Shown here: positions 26,303 through 34,649 of the stretch, piece by piece
Numbering within the stretch: the stretch's first letter is position 1
Layout: each line of letters opens with the position of its first letter
Source of the DNA: Thermogemmata fonticola
GTDB taxonomy: Bacteria; Planctomycetota; Planctomycetia; Gemmatales; Gemmataceae
Direction: 5' to 3'
DNA length: 64,000 nt
Assembly: GCF_013694095.1 (NCBI RefSeq)
Contig: NZ_JACEFB010000003.1
Span: 124,001-188,000 of the forward strand
Position numbers and translations under genes: made by a program
Notes under the pieces: generated by a model
What the model was told of the DNA's origin: nothing
Seen by the model: only the letters and a program-made list of their open reading frames with translations
Databases searched by the model: none

Positions 26303-27424
26303 ATGAGCATTCAGTTTCGAGTGGAAAGGACGGACGGAGCAGCCCGTGCCGGACGGCTTCTGACTCCGCATGGACCCGTCGAAACACCGGTGTTCATGCC
26401 GGTGGGAACCCAGGCGACGATCAAGGGACTGACACCAGAGCAGGTCCGAACGCTCGGGGCCTCGCTGATTCTGGCCAACACTTATCATTTGGCCCTGCGT
26501 CCTGGAGATGCCCTAATCCGTGATCTGGGAGGTTTACACCGCTTCATGCACTGGGATGGACCCATCCTAACCGATTCCGGCGGATTCCAGGTTTTCAGCC
26601 TGGCAACGCTCGTGCACATCAGCGATGTTGGGGCCACCTTCCGCAGCCATATTGACGGTGCGATTCTGGAACTCACTCCTGAGCGTGCGGTGGAGATTCA
26701 GGAAAACCTCGGCTCGGACATTGCGATGGTACTGGACGAATGTCCTCCAGCCGACGCCAATCGTGAGCAACTCCAGCAAGCGGTCCGGCGTACCATCGCT
26801 TGGGCGGAACGCTGCCAAAAACGGCATCAAAGCCGGGAGCAAGCGCTTTTCGCCATCGTGCAGGGAGGGTTGGACCAGGAATTGCGCCGGCAATGTGCTG
26901 AGGCTCTCGTCGCCATGGATTTCCCCGGCTACGCATTGGGAGGCTTTAGCGTCGGCGAGACAGCGGCGCAAATGCAGGCAGCCTTGCCGGAGTGCGCCTC
27001 CCTGCTCCCCCACGACAAGCCGCGTTATCTCATGGGGGTGGGCCGTCCCGAGGACCTACTCGCTGGCATTGCTGCGGGCATCGATATGTTCGATTGTGTT
27101 CTGCCCACTCGCAATGGGCGCAATGCCCAAGCCTTCACCAGCACTGGCGTCCTGCGCCTGCGTAATGCCTGCCATCGTCGAGACCCCGCACCTCTGGATA
27201 GCGCCTGCAATTGCTACTGCTGCCAGCACTTCTCCCGCGCCTACCTCCATCATCTCTTTGCTGCCGAGGAAATGCTCGGCCCGATCCTGCTGAGCTTGCA
27301 CAATCTCGCCTTCTATCTACGGTTGATGCGCCAGGCCCGCGAAGCCATTTTCGGCGGTACTTTTGCGGCATTTCACGCCCGCTGCCTACGCCAATGGGGA
27401 CACTCCCACGATCCGAAACCTTGA
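26303..27424 (+). CDS. tgt: Queuine tRNA-ribosyltransferase (tRNA-guanine transglycosylase)
   Basis: The 373-residue product swaps guanine-34 of tRNAs with GUN anticodons for preQ1, in queuosine synthesis. The catalytic and binding parts are present: GVRGTQATIKGLTPEQ-like start (PVGTQATIKGL), DSGGFQVFSL (near residue 93), MVLDECPP, GGFSVGE, then the nucleophile region FDCVLPTRNGRNAQAFT. The zinc site is CNCYCCQHFSRAYLHHLF. The ATG at 26303 fits the family N-terminus. It stands alone; other queuosine genes are not in the window. Confidence 0.96.
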   Translation: MSIQFRVERTDGAARAGRLLTPHGPVETPVFMPVGTQATIKGLTPEQVRTLGASLILANTYHLALRPGDALIRDLGGLHRFMHWDGPILTDSGGFQVFSLATLVHISDVGATFRSHIDGAILELTPERAVEIQENLGSDIAMVLDECPPADANREQLQQAVRRTIAWAERCQKRHQSREQALFAIVQGGLDQELRRQCAEALVAMDFPGYALGGFSVGETAAQMQAALPECASLLPHDKPRYLMGVGRPEDLLAGIAAGIDMFDCVLPTRNGRNAQAFTSTGVLRLRNACHRRDPAPLDSACNCYCCQHFSRAYLHHLFAAEEMLGPILLSLHNLAFYLRLMRQAREAIFGGTFAAFHARCLRQWGHSHDPKP

Positions 27425-27637
27425 ATGATCATCCGCGGCAAAATCGAGATGCTGGAATTCACTGTTGCGATCCAGTCGTTCATCGGCCTCTCACGACCGT
27501 GCTCCTGATGTTGAAATGTCATGCATCTGTCACGCCCTTGAACAGGACCTGCGCCCTGTGGAGCAATCGCGAGAATTGTAGGGGGAAGTATCGAGAGGGC
27601 ATCATACAGGGCAAGGATAAAGATACCAAACCGTAGG

Positions 27638-27709
27638 TGGGCGCTGCAGGACTCGAACCTGCGACACCTCCCGTGTAAGGGGAGTGCTCTACCGCTGAGC
27701 TAAGCGCCC
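27638..27709 (-). tRNA. tRNA-Val (TAC anticodon)
   Basis: The 72-nt cloverleaf is complete: acceptor GGGCGCT pairs with AGCGCCC, and the D arm is GCTC..GAGC. The anticodon stem CTCCC/GGGAG holds loop CTTACAC with anticodon TAC. The T arm is GCAGG TTCGAGT CCTGC and the discriminator base is A. The encoded 3' end is not CCA (ACCT), so CCA must be added, fitting the CCA-adding enzyme gene at 32905-34401. Confidence 0.96.
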
Positions 27710-27886
27710 GCAAGGAATGCGGCCATCGATGGCAGCGGGTGGATCCTTGCTCTGGCTTCCTTCACTACGGCTTCTAACCTTCGCCGCTCATGGAAGCCCC
27801 TTCACCAGCGATGGAAGGAACCGCCGATTGCTGGCCAACCCCTCGACCCATCAGTTCTTCACGCTTGGCGGCTCCTGAATTCCATG

Positions 27887-28189
27887 TCATTCTAAGGCAT
27901 GGGTTCCATGGGTAACGGCAGCCCCTGCCCGCAGAGCAGCAGCAACCAACACCGCTTCGCTGATTTCCGCGTCGGTGCACCCTAACTGCCGGGCCTGTTT
28001 TCTGTGGTACTCGATACAATAGGGGCACTGCGTAGTCATGGCGACGGCCAAGGCCATCAACTCCTTGTATTTGGCCGGAATGGCACCGTCCTTCATTGCG
28101 GCACTGGTGAAGGATTCATAGGCGGCGTAGGCTTCGGGGGCAGCCTGCCGTATCACCTTCAACTTTTTCAACTGTTGCATGTCGTACAT
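27887..28189 (-). CDS. Carboxymuconolactone decarboxylase / AhpD-like protein
   Basis: The product of about 100 residues contains the AhpD-like core: MALAVAMTTQCPYCIEYHRK with the CxxC and following His typical of peroxidase-type alkylhydroperoxidase D proteins, then DAEISEAVLVAAALRAGAAV. These proteins use the cysteine pair in thiol-disulfide or hydroperoxide reduction. I prefer the ATG at 28189, which has GGAGG 8 nt upstream. An ATG at 28210 overlaps the stop of hscB as TAATG, so translation may be coupled either way. Its place next to the isc genes suggests a role in redox protection, by inference. Confidence 0.85.
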   Translation of the reverse strand: MYDMQQLKKLKVIRQAAPEAYAAYESFTSAAMKDGAIPAKYKELMALAVAMTTQCPYCIEYHRKQARQLGCTDAEISEAVLVAAALRAGAAVTHGTHALE

Positions 28190-28209
28190 GTGGTCATCCT
28201 CCGGCGGCA

Positions 28210-28740
28210 TTAGGGGGCAGGTGCGTGCAGGTCACGGAGCAAACCCTGGATATACCGGGCCGCATTGAGTAACATGCGGATGCGACGGCGGATGTCCAGA
28301 TGCTGGGGTTCGTGATCCGGAATCTTTTCCAATTCTGCAAACAGGGCAGCAAGCTGTTCAATCACCTGGTCCTGCCGACGACGGAAGTCTGCCTCCAAGT
28401 CCGCCAGGGCTTGAGGATTATGACGGACCTGTTCCAGTTGCTCGCGACATTCTAACATCTCGGCAAGGAACTCAGGCGGTATCTGTTTGTGCTCTTCCGC
28501 AGACGGCCCACCGTAAAGATTCAACAGGTAATCCGCCCGGCGAAACGGATCGCGCAAGGTGGCGTAGGCTGCATTGAGAGCCGCAGACAATGCCAAACTG
28601 GCTGCCTGTTCTGCCGGCGTCGCCGTGGTGTGGAAGTCCGGATGGACAGCTCGCGAACGGAGCAAATAGGCTTGTTCCAGGGCACGTAGGTCCAGAGCAT
28701 AACGTCGCGGTAAGCCCAACAACTCGAAGTGATCGCTCAT
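28210..28740 (-). CDS. hscB: Fe-S cluster co-chaperone HscB
   Basis: The 176-residue product starts with a J-domain (FELLGLPRRYALD) holding HPD inside SRAVHPDF near residue 34, and has the C-terminal helical IscU-binding domain (EFLAEMLECREQLEQVRHNP). HscB delivers IscU to the Hsp70 HscA for cluster transfer. It lies downstream of iscA on the same strand. A strong terminator stands between iscA and hscB, so hscB needs read-through or its own promoter. No hscA follows; the next gene is AhpD-like. Confidence 0.92.
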   Translation of the reverse strand: MSDHFELLGLPRRYALDLRALEQAYLLRSRAVHPDFHTTATPAEQAASLALSAALNAAYATLRDPFRRADYLLNLYGGPSAEEHKQIPPEFLAEMLECREQLEQVRHNPQALADLEADFRRRQDQVIEQLAALFAELEKIPDHEPQHLDIRRRIRMLLNAARYIQGLLRDLHAPAP

Positions 28741-28775
28741 ACGCTAGCCCCCACGCCGGTGCAAACAACATCCGG

Positions 28776-28804
28776 AAAAAAGCAAACGCCGGCTACGCCG
28801 GCGT
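28776..28804 (-). terminator. Rho-independent terminator between iscA and hscB
   Basis: On the minus strand ACGCCGGC and GCCGGCGT form an 8-bp perfect stem with a 3-nt loop, followed by TTTGCTTTTTTCC. It lies about 110 bp after the iscA stop and 36 bp before the hscB start. Confidence 0.8.
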
Positions 28805-28915
28805 CCGGCACCAAGGTGGATGAAAGAGATAGTTCCTCCGCCGACTTTAAGGCGAGCGGTTGTTTCACCACACGTGGCTGCTTGGCCGAGGTCCGTCGAT
28901 GTGGCACCGGACTGG

Positions 28916-29320
28916 TCACATGCTATAGGAGCTTCCGCAGCCGCACGTGCTCTTGGCGTTGGGATTGTGGATGGTGAATCCTTTCTTGTTCAGGTCCACA
29001 TGGTAATCAACCACCGCTCCGGCCAAGTAGAGCATAGAGCGCTTATCAACGACGACATCTACACCGTAGAATTCAAACTTGTGGTCCAGCTTTTCGTCGT
29101 ATTTGGTATCGAGATCGAGCTTGTTCTGAAAGCCGCTGCATCCTCCTCCCTGGACCCGCACCCGCAGGTACAGCTTGGTGCCCGGCTCGATTTGGCCAGC
29201 GGCTTCCATCTCCGCGATGACGCGTTTGACCTCCTCAGCAGCCTTTTCCGTGACCGTGATGGTCGGCGCCGGCGGAGCGTCTTTCAAGCCCAGATTGGCA
29301 GCAGAAGCTGTTGTCGCCAT
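28916..29320 (-). CDS. iscA: A-type Fe-S carrier (IscA/ErpA)
   Basis: The 134-residue product matches A-type carriers, which pass iron-sulfur clusters to target proteins. The three conserved cysteines are visible: GGGCSGFQ near residue 60 and STCGCGSSY at the C-terminus. The helix ITVTEKAAEEVKRVI starts the domain. The N-terminal 20 residues (MATTASAANLGLKDAPPAPT) are an unusual extension. It follows iscU on the same strand with about 108 bp between. IscA, SufA and ErpA cannot be separated by sequence alone; the cluster context favours IscA. Confidence 0.92.
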   Translation of the reverse strand: MATTASAANLGLKDAPPAPTITVTEKAAEEVKRVIAEMEAAGQIEPGTKLYLRVRVQGGGCSGFQNKLDLDTKYDEKLDHKFEFYGVDVVVDKRSMLYLAGAVVDYHVDLNKKGFTIHNPNAKSTCGCGSSYSM

Positions 29321-29428
29321 CGGTTACGTTCCTTTCTCTTTCAGTCAAGGATCAAGAACTCGCGGAAGTAATACTATCCCATTATACCTCCCAGTCGGAC
29401 CGTGCAGCGTTTCCCTCCTGCTATCACC

Positions 29429-29905
29429 TCAGCTTTGGGAGACGGTCAGGACCGGGGTCGAGGGTGCACGAGAATCCAAGGGCGTATCGGGGCTATCGTG
29501 GCCATTGTTGGCAATATTCTGATTCTTTTGTTTGTCCATGTAGTTGCGGATGGCGGCTTTGATCGCATCCTCGGCCAATACGGAGCAATGGACTTTCACC
29601 GGGGGCAAGGCTAACTCTTCCACGATCTGGGTGTTCTTGATCGCCATGGCTTCCTCGAGGGTCTTCCCCTTAAGCCACTCGGTCGCCAAGCTGCTAGACG
29701 CGATAGCCGAGCCACAACCGAAAGTCTTGAAGCGGGCGTCCTCGATGATGCCGGTTTGCGGATTCACCTTGATTTGCAACTTCATCACGTCCCCGCATTC
29801 CGGCGCACCGACCAAACCCGTCCCAACGTTTGGGTCGGAAGCGTCAAAACTCCCCACGTTCCGCGGGTTGTTGTAGTGGTCGAGAATCTTATTGCTATAC
29901 GGCAT
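29429..29905 (-). CDS. iscU: Fe-S cluster scaffold IscU
   Basis: The 158-residue product is the scaffold on which [2Fe-2S] and [4Fe-4S] clusters are assembled from IscS-derived sulfur. The three cluster cysteines are in PECGDVMKLQI, KTFGCGSAIASSS and PPVKVHCSVLAEDAI, and the HscA-binding LPPVK is present. The C-terminal 30 residues (after KQKNQN) are a Ser/Thr/Pro-rich tail not found in short IscU proteins. It stands about 142 bp downstream of iscS; the spacer holds a tandem dyad repeat. Confidence 0.96.
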   Translation of the reverse strand: MPYSNKILDHYNNPRNVGSFDASDPNVGTGLVGAPECGDVMKLQIKVNPQTGIIEDARFKTFGCGSAIASSSLATEWLKGKTLEEAMAIKNTQIVEELALPPVKVHCSVLAEDAIKAAIRNYMDKQKNQNIANNGHDSPDTPLDSRAPSTPVLTVSQS

Positions 29906-29978
29906 AGCATCCCTCCTTGCACAGTATCATAGGAAGTCTTTTGAGGTCAACGTATGTTTCCCTTTCCCAAGTTTCCTT

Positions 29979-30014
29979 TCTCAATTCAGGGTGAATTCTC
30001 AATTCAGGGTGAAT
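29979..30014. repeat. Perfect 18-bp tandem repeat with internal dyad, between iscS and iscU
   Basis: TCTCAATTCAGGGTGAAT occurs twice back to back (29979-29996 and 29997-30014). Each unit contains ATTCA-GGG-TGAAT, an inverted repeat that can form a hairpin or bind a dimeric regulator. It lies in the noncoding spacer of the isc cluster. Confidence 0.75.
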
Positions 30015-30047
30015 GCAGGCCAGGCTTTGGGCACAACCCCGTCATTC

Positions 30048-31268
30048 TCAGTGAGCTGCCCATTCGATTTTCTTCAAGTCGATCCCCTGTTGTACCATTT
30101 CGTAGAGGGGGGACATCTCCCGCAGGCGGTTGACTTCGCGAATCACCAGTTGGATGACATAGTCCACTTCTTCCTCGGTGTTGAAGCGGCCAAGGCCAAA
30201 GCGGATGCTGGAGTGGGCTAGCTCATCCCCAACCCCCAAGGCCCGCAGGACATAGCTCGGTTCGAGACTGGCACTGGTGCACGCGGAACCGGAGGAGACC
30301 GCCACCTCCTTGATCCCCATCATCAGCCCCTCTCCTTCCACATAGGCGAAGCTGATATTGAGGTTATTGGGCAAGCGTTCGGTCGGGTGGCCATTCAGGT
30401 AGGTATCGCTGAGGTTGTCCATGATACCTTTACGGAGGCGTTCGCGCAGTTGCCGCAGGCGCTCGCTTTCCTGGGGCATCAATTCGCGGCACAAGTCACA
30501 GGCTTTGGCGAAACCGACGATGAGGGGAACAGCGAGGGTCCCGGACCGCATGCCGCGCTCGTGCCCGCCGCCGTCGATGATCGGTTCCAGGCGCACACGA
30601 GGATTCTTTTTGCGAACATACAGGGCGCCAATCCCCTTGGGACCGTACATCTTGTGGGCTGTCATGCTGAGCAGGTCGATACCCATCTCCTCGACATCGA
30701 TGGGAATTTTGCCCACAGCCTGGACCGCGTCGGTGTGGAAAAGAACGCCTTTCTCCTTACAAATCGCGCCGATCTGCTTGATCGGTTGCAAGGTGCCGAT
30801 CTCGTTATTGGCGGCCATGATCGTGACCAGAATGGTCTGGTCCGTGATCGCTTCGCGCACCTGTTCGGGATGGACCTGGCCATAGCGGTCCACAGGAAGC
30901 CACGTGATTTTGTACCCCTCCCGTTCGAGCCGTTTGCAAGTGTCGATGACCGCCTTGTGCTCCGTCGCCTGGGTAATGATGTGATTCCCTTTTTTCTTAT
31001 ACATAGCGGCAACGCCCTTGATAGCGAGATTGTCGCTTTCGGTCGCCCCGCTGGTGAAGATGATCTCCTTGGCCGTGGCACCAATCAGAGCGGCAATCCG
31101 CTCACGGGCCTCTTCCACGGCGCTTTCGGCTTCCCAGCCGAACACATGGCTGCGGCTGGCCGCGTTGCCGTATTTCTCCGTAAAGTAGGGCAACATTGCT
31201 TCCACGACCCGCGGATCGACACGAGTCGTCGAGTTGTTATCCATGTAAATCGGGGTCTTTACCGCCAT
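30048..31268 (-). CDS. iscS: Cysteine desulfurase IscS
   Basis: The 406-residue PLP enzyme takes sulfur from cysteine for Fe-S cluster and thiolated RNA synthesis. [13 protein letters not shown] begins the domain. Other marks are [25 protein letters not shown] (His near residue 104), the PLP lysine in [20 protein letters not shown] near residue 206, and the active-site cysteine in [14 protein letters not shown] near residue 328. That loop is the IscS (group I) type. The last 35 residues fit IscU docking in the family. It follows iscR on the same strand after about 147 bp. It might also serve selenium delivery from selenocysteine. Confidence 0.97.
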   Translation of the reverse strand: MAVKTPIYMDNNSTTRVDPRVVEAMLPYFTEKYGNAASRSHVFGWEAESAVEEARERIAALIGATAKEIIFTSGATESDNLAIKGVAAMYKKKGNHIITQATEHKAVIDTCKRLEREGYKITWLPVDRYGQVHPEQVREAITDQTILVTIMAANNEIGTLQPIKQIGAICKEKGVLFHTDAVQAVGKIPIDVEEMGIDLLSMTAHKMYGPKGIGALYVRKKNPRVRLEPIIDGGGHERGMRSGTLAVPLIVGFAKACDLCRELMPQESERLRQLRERLRKGIMDNLSDTYLNGHPTERLPNNLNISFAYVEGEGLMMGIKEVAVSSGSACTSASLEPSYVLRALGVGDELAHSSIRFGLGRFNTEEEVDYVIQLVIREVNRLREMSPLYEMVQQGIDLKKIEWAAH

Positions 31269-31415
31269 AATCTCGTACTCCTTTCCTGAGGTGTTTGGCC
31301 ATTTCGGGTTCTGTCAGGCTCTTGGCATTTCTTCTCCACCTCGGTGCGGATAAGTCGGCTAGTTTTCGCCTGTCCTTCCCGTTCTTCCCTTGGGTACCTG
31401 TCCTGATGGGGTTCG

Positions 31416-31898
31416 TCACAGGACAGCATCCGCCGCCAAAGCGGGCATCTCCAGCACGGGTAGGGACCGGGCGGGCACCACGTGGACCGAGCAGCCGTGC
31501 CCCTCGAACAAATCTGCCAGAGTAACGCCGCGCAACACATCTAACAGTCGCTGATGCACCTCAGCCAACGGCCCCTGAAGGGTGCAGCAATGGGTGAATT
31601 CGCACACTTCTGGGTGAGGAGTATTCCCACTGCATAGCGTTAGGCGCCAGCCATCCTCCAATGCCTCGATCACCTCCGCCAGAGTGATCTGCCGGGCGGG
31701 TCGGGCCAGGGCGTAACCCCCTTTGACTCCCCGCTGGCTGACGACAAAGCCGTGATGGCCCAATTCCTTGAGGATATTGGCCGTGAATGAACGGCTCAAA
31801 CCAAAGCGCTCCGCAATACCACGGGCCGTCCCCGTTTGGCGGTATAGATACGACAGAATCAGGAGGGCATAATCCACCTTGCGACTGAAGAGTGTCAT
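31416..31898 (-). CDS. iscR: Rrf2-family transcriptional regulator, IscR-like
   Basis: The 160-residue product has the Rrf2 winged helix (YALLILSYLYRQTGTARGIA, then LSRSFTANILKELGHHGFVV) and wing SQRGVKGGYALARPARQITL. A C-terminal cysteine cluster (LCSGNTPHPEVCEFTHCC, about residues 91-108) can ligate an Fe-S cluster, as in IscR. GGAGGGAAGAACC precedes the ATG at 31898. It opens the cluster iscR-iscS-iscU-iscA, so it likely senses cluster supply and controls the genes that follow. Cysteine spacing differs from E. coli IscR, so the ligation is inferred. Confidence 0.9.
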   Translation of the reverse strand: MTLFSRKVDYALLILSYLYRQTGTARGIAERFGLSRSFTANILKELGHHGFVVSQRGVKGGYALARPARQITLAEVIEALEDGWRLTLCSGNTPHPEVCEFTHCCTLQGPLAEVHQRLLDVLRGVTLADLFEGHGCSVHVVPARSLPVLEMPALAADAVL

Positions 31899-32237
31899 GG
31901 TTCTTCCCTCCTGCTTTCTGCCGCGACTTTACCCCAACAATCCTCCAAGGCTTCCCGACGAAGGAAATCGTACTGCTTCAATCCCATTTATAGGCCCCTA
32001 ATGGCATCTGGCAAGTGCGATTTTATTTTTCTGCGGAATTTGGGGACAAAACTTGATGGGCGGTCGGGGTTTACAAGACAGCACACCTGCGGGTATGTTC
32101 GGCTCCCATCGGGAACGAAGTGGAACGCATCCTCTGGAAATTCGAGGCGATTCCGGAGGTGACTCCGCCACTGTCTCGGAGATGGCAGGTCGGATCTTTT
32201 CCAGCGGCCGGCCATATTTGGGCGAGAGGGTCATAAC
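31899..32237. other. Divergent intergenic region between iscR and a GT2 gene
   Basis: Should contain the iscR and GT2 promoters. No operator was confidently identified. Confidence 0.4.
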
Positions 32238-33131
32238 ATGCTCCAGCAAGCGGTTACGCCGGAAGTGAGCTTGGTGATTCCCGCCTACAATGAGTCGGCG
32301 GTGATCGTGCAAGCCGTGCGCGAAGCAGAAGCTGCTTTATCAGAGCGGTGTACCCGCTACGAGATCATCGTGGTCGATGACGGAAGCAACGACGGCACCA
32401 CCGAGAAGCTCGCCGAGTTATCGGGGAAGATTCATCACCTGCGTGTCATCCGGCATCGGAGCAATCGCGGTTATGGGGCGGCTCTGGCTAGTGGTTTCCG
32501 GGCAGCTCGTTGTCCTTGGGTCGCCTTCACCGACGCCGATTGCCAATTCGACCTGCGGGAGTTGTTTCATCTTCTGGAGCAGTGCGAAGAGGGGGTGATT
32601 GTGGTCGGCCGGCGGGTTGGGCGGAAGGACCCCTGGTTACGGCGCTTTCTATCGTGGGGTTACAATCGCCTGGTGCGGTTCTGCTTCGGACTGCCGGTGC
32701 GGGATGTGGATTGTGCCTTGAAGGTTTATCCCCGGCCGATCTTGCGCCGACTGCTGCCGCGATCGCCTGGTTACTTCGTGAACACGGAGATGCTGGTTCG
32801 GGCATTCCGCCAGGGTTGGCGCATCCGGGAAGTTCCGGTCTCGCATCGCCCGCGAGCTGGTGGGGTCAGTAAAGTGGGCTTGCGGGAAGTTCCGCGGACT
32901 GCTCTCACTCTGTTCCGTTTCTGGTGGCGGGATTGGAAGCGCCGTTGGCGGCAGCAGAGGGTGTTTCACCGGACGGAGCAGGTTCGGCCGGGACTTCTGC
33001 AGGTCTGGTCAGGCCGTCTGCCTGGGCCACTTCCGCGTACAGCCGCAGGGCCATGGCCAACGCTTCGGAGCGGGTATGGATCTCGCCATCCCATTGGGCC
33101 TGGCGCACCGCCTCCAAAAGCCGCCGGATGA
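32238..33131 (+). CDS. Family 2 glycosyltransferase (dolichyl-phosphate-mannose-synthase-like)
   Basis: The GT2 core spans residues about 8-235: VSLVIPAYNESAVIVQAV, IIVVDDGSNDGTTEKL (DDGS, nucleotide site), GYGAALASGFRAARCPWVAF, TDADCQFDLRELFHLL with the DxD metal site, and KVYPRPILRRLLPRSPGYFV. These enzymes attach sugars to polyprenyl phosphate or lipids at the membrane. The last ~60 residues look like translation past the natural end. They overlap tail to tail with 227 bp of the convergent cca gene, so the stop at 33131 may not be ancestral. Confidence 0.88.
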   Translation: MLQQAVTPEVSLVIPAYNESAVIVQAVREAEAALSERCTRYEIIVVDDGSNDGTTEKLAELSGKIHHLRVIRHRSNRGYGAALASGFRAARCPWVAFTDADCQFDLRELFHLLEQCEEGVIVVGRRVGRKDPWLRRFLSWGYNRLVRFCFGLPVRDVDCALKVYPRPILRRLLPRSPGYFVNTEMLVRAFRQGWRIREVPVSHRPRAGGVSKVGLREVPRTALTLFRFWWRDWKRRWRQQRVFHRTEQVRPGLLQVWSGRLPGPLPRTAAGPWPTLRSGYGSRHPIGPGAPPPKAAG

Positions 33132-34401
33132 CGGGGCCTTGGGGAATACCCAACGCCAGCAAATCACCCCCTCGGAGTAGCGGCGGGGGGTCCAACCATT
33201 CTCGCGGGCTTTCACGCAGCAGCCGTTCGCAGTACTCCACGGCATCAAGGTGTTCTCCACCGTTTGCCAGCGCCTCGGCCCGATGCAAAGCCAATAATTC
33301 TTCCGCTCCGGGATGCACCAGCAAGGGGCGCCAACGATGCGGTTTCTGCTGGGGGGCTGCAAACAAAGCGGATTGATGGGCGATGAGCCAGACGATCCGA
33401 TCCTTCTCCGCATTGGCCAGCCGCAAGCGTTGGGCAATCGCCTGCGCTCGGCAGGCTCCCCGTTGCTCGTGGCCTTCCCAGGACTGGACAGTTGGCACTT
33501 CCTGAGCCAATTCAGGTTTGCCAATGTCGTGCAACAGAGCCGCCATGGCCAAGGGAAAAGAGGCCTCCTCCGGCAAGTGATCCACCACCGAAACGGTATG
33601 ATCCCAGATGGTGGCACCAGCCGCTGCCTGCCCCTGGGAAGCGGATAGAGATGTGTTCGGTCCAACGGCCGTCAGACGATGCGGGTATGAGAATGTCGGC
33701 ACCAGTTCTGGAAAGAGCGGCGGGATCAGTTCCAACTCTCGCAGCAGGCGCACGCTTTGCCCCCGGCTTTTGTGGCGGAGCATCTTGCGCAATTCCTCGG
33801 CGATGCGCTCCGGGGATACGACTGTGATCTGGGCCGCCATAGCCTTGGCAGCAGCGAGCGTCTCAGCATCGATAGTCAGTTGATAACGAGCCGCGAGTCG
33901 GACAGCACGCAGGAGGCGAAGTTTATCCTCGGCGAAACGCTCCCAAGGATTGCCGATGGCGCGCAACCGCCGGGCCTCCAGATCCGCCTGACCTCCCACA
34001 TAATCGATCAACACGCCGCGAACTGGATCATAAAACATCCCATTGATGGTGAAATCCCGCCGCAGAGCATCTTCCTGCGGACTGGAGAAAGTGACGGCAT
34101 CCGGGCGGCGGCCATCGCTATATCCCAAATCGCTGCGGAAGGTAGCCACCTCGACGGTCAGCCACTGTCCATCCGGCCCGCGCGGTCCTATGACCTGCAC
34201 CACACCGAACGCCGCCCCGATTTCGTTACGCCGGGGAAACAGAGCCATGATCTGTTCGGGCCGGGCATCCGTGGCCACATCGTAGTCCTTAGGGTCTAAA
34301 CCCAGTAACTGATCGCGAACGCACCCCCCCGCCCAGTAAGCGATGAAACCCGCTTGCTGCAATCGCTGGACTACTTTCAGGGCAAAATCGCGCGCCGTCA
34401 T
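32905..34401 (-). CDS. cca: CCA-adding tRNA nucleotidyltransferase / poly(A) polymerase family protein
   Basis: The 498-residue class II nucleotidyltransferase probably completes or repairs the 3' CCA of tRNAs. The N-terminal domain has AYWAGGCVRDQLLGLDPKDY with DYDVATDA (catalytic acids), and RRDFTINGMFYDP follows. The RNA-binding part has RLLRAVRLAARY. A C-terminal HD motif sits in LLHDIGKPELAQ near residue 290, an extra phosphohydrolase-like domain. The tRNA-Val gene in this window lacks an encoded CCA, which fits. The last 35 residues (Pro/Ala/Ser-rich) overlap the GT2 gene on the other strand. Confidence 0.9.
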   Translation of the reverse strand: MTARDFALKVVQRLQQAGFIAYWAGGCVRDQLLGLDPKDYDVATDARPEQIMALFPRRNEIGAAFGVVQVIGPRGPDGQWLTVEVATFRSDLGYSDGRRPDAVTFSSPQEDALRRDFTINGMFYDPVRGVLIDYVGGQADLEARRLRAIGNPWERFAEDKLRLLRAVRLAARYQLTIDAETLAAAKAMAAQITVVSPERIAEELRKMLRHKSRGQSVRLLRELELIPPLFPELVPTFSYPHRLTAVGPNTSLSASQGQAAAGATIWDHTVSVVDHLPEEASFPLAMAALLHDIGKPELAQEVPTVQSWEGHEQRGACRAQAIAQRLRLANAEKDRIVWLIAHQSALFAAPQQKPHRWRPLLVHPGAEELLALHRAEALANGGEHLDAVEYCERLLRESPREWLDPPPLLRGGDLLALGIPQGPVIRRLLEAVRQAQWDGEIHTRSEALAMALRLYAEVAQADGLTRPAEVPAEPAPSGETPSAAANGASNPATRNGTE

Positions 34402-34529
34402 GACTCCGCCTGCGCTAGCCTACCGCCATGCCGCCATGGCTTCATCCATTCTAAAAGAGTGAGTTCCTGAACCGAAACCCGCGGAACAGAGCATCACAAA
34501 AACCGGGCACTGGGTACTATAGTGAACAA

Positions 34530-34553
34530 GGGGTGGCTCCGACCGACCACCCC
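34530..34553 (-). terminator. Hairpin downstream of the Gfo/Idh/MocA gene
   Basis: GGGGTGG and CCACCCC form a 7-bp stem with a 10-nt loop about 97 bp past the stop of the leftward oxidoreductase gene; TTGTTC follows on the minus strand. It may be a weak terminator. Confidence 0.45.
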
Positions 34554-34649
34554 TCGTCCTGGATTCGTTTTAGGCCAACAATTTTATCGGCTGATGCACT
34601 GGACAGCTAAGTCAGCCAAGCAAGGCCGATCGCTGCTCCAGGGAGAGCA

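Noticed and set aside
27425-27637. Further tRNA or small RNA around tRNA-Val
   Set aside because: Only the one tRNA-Val cloverleaf is supported.
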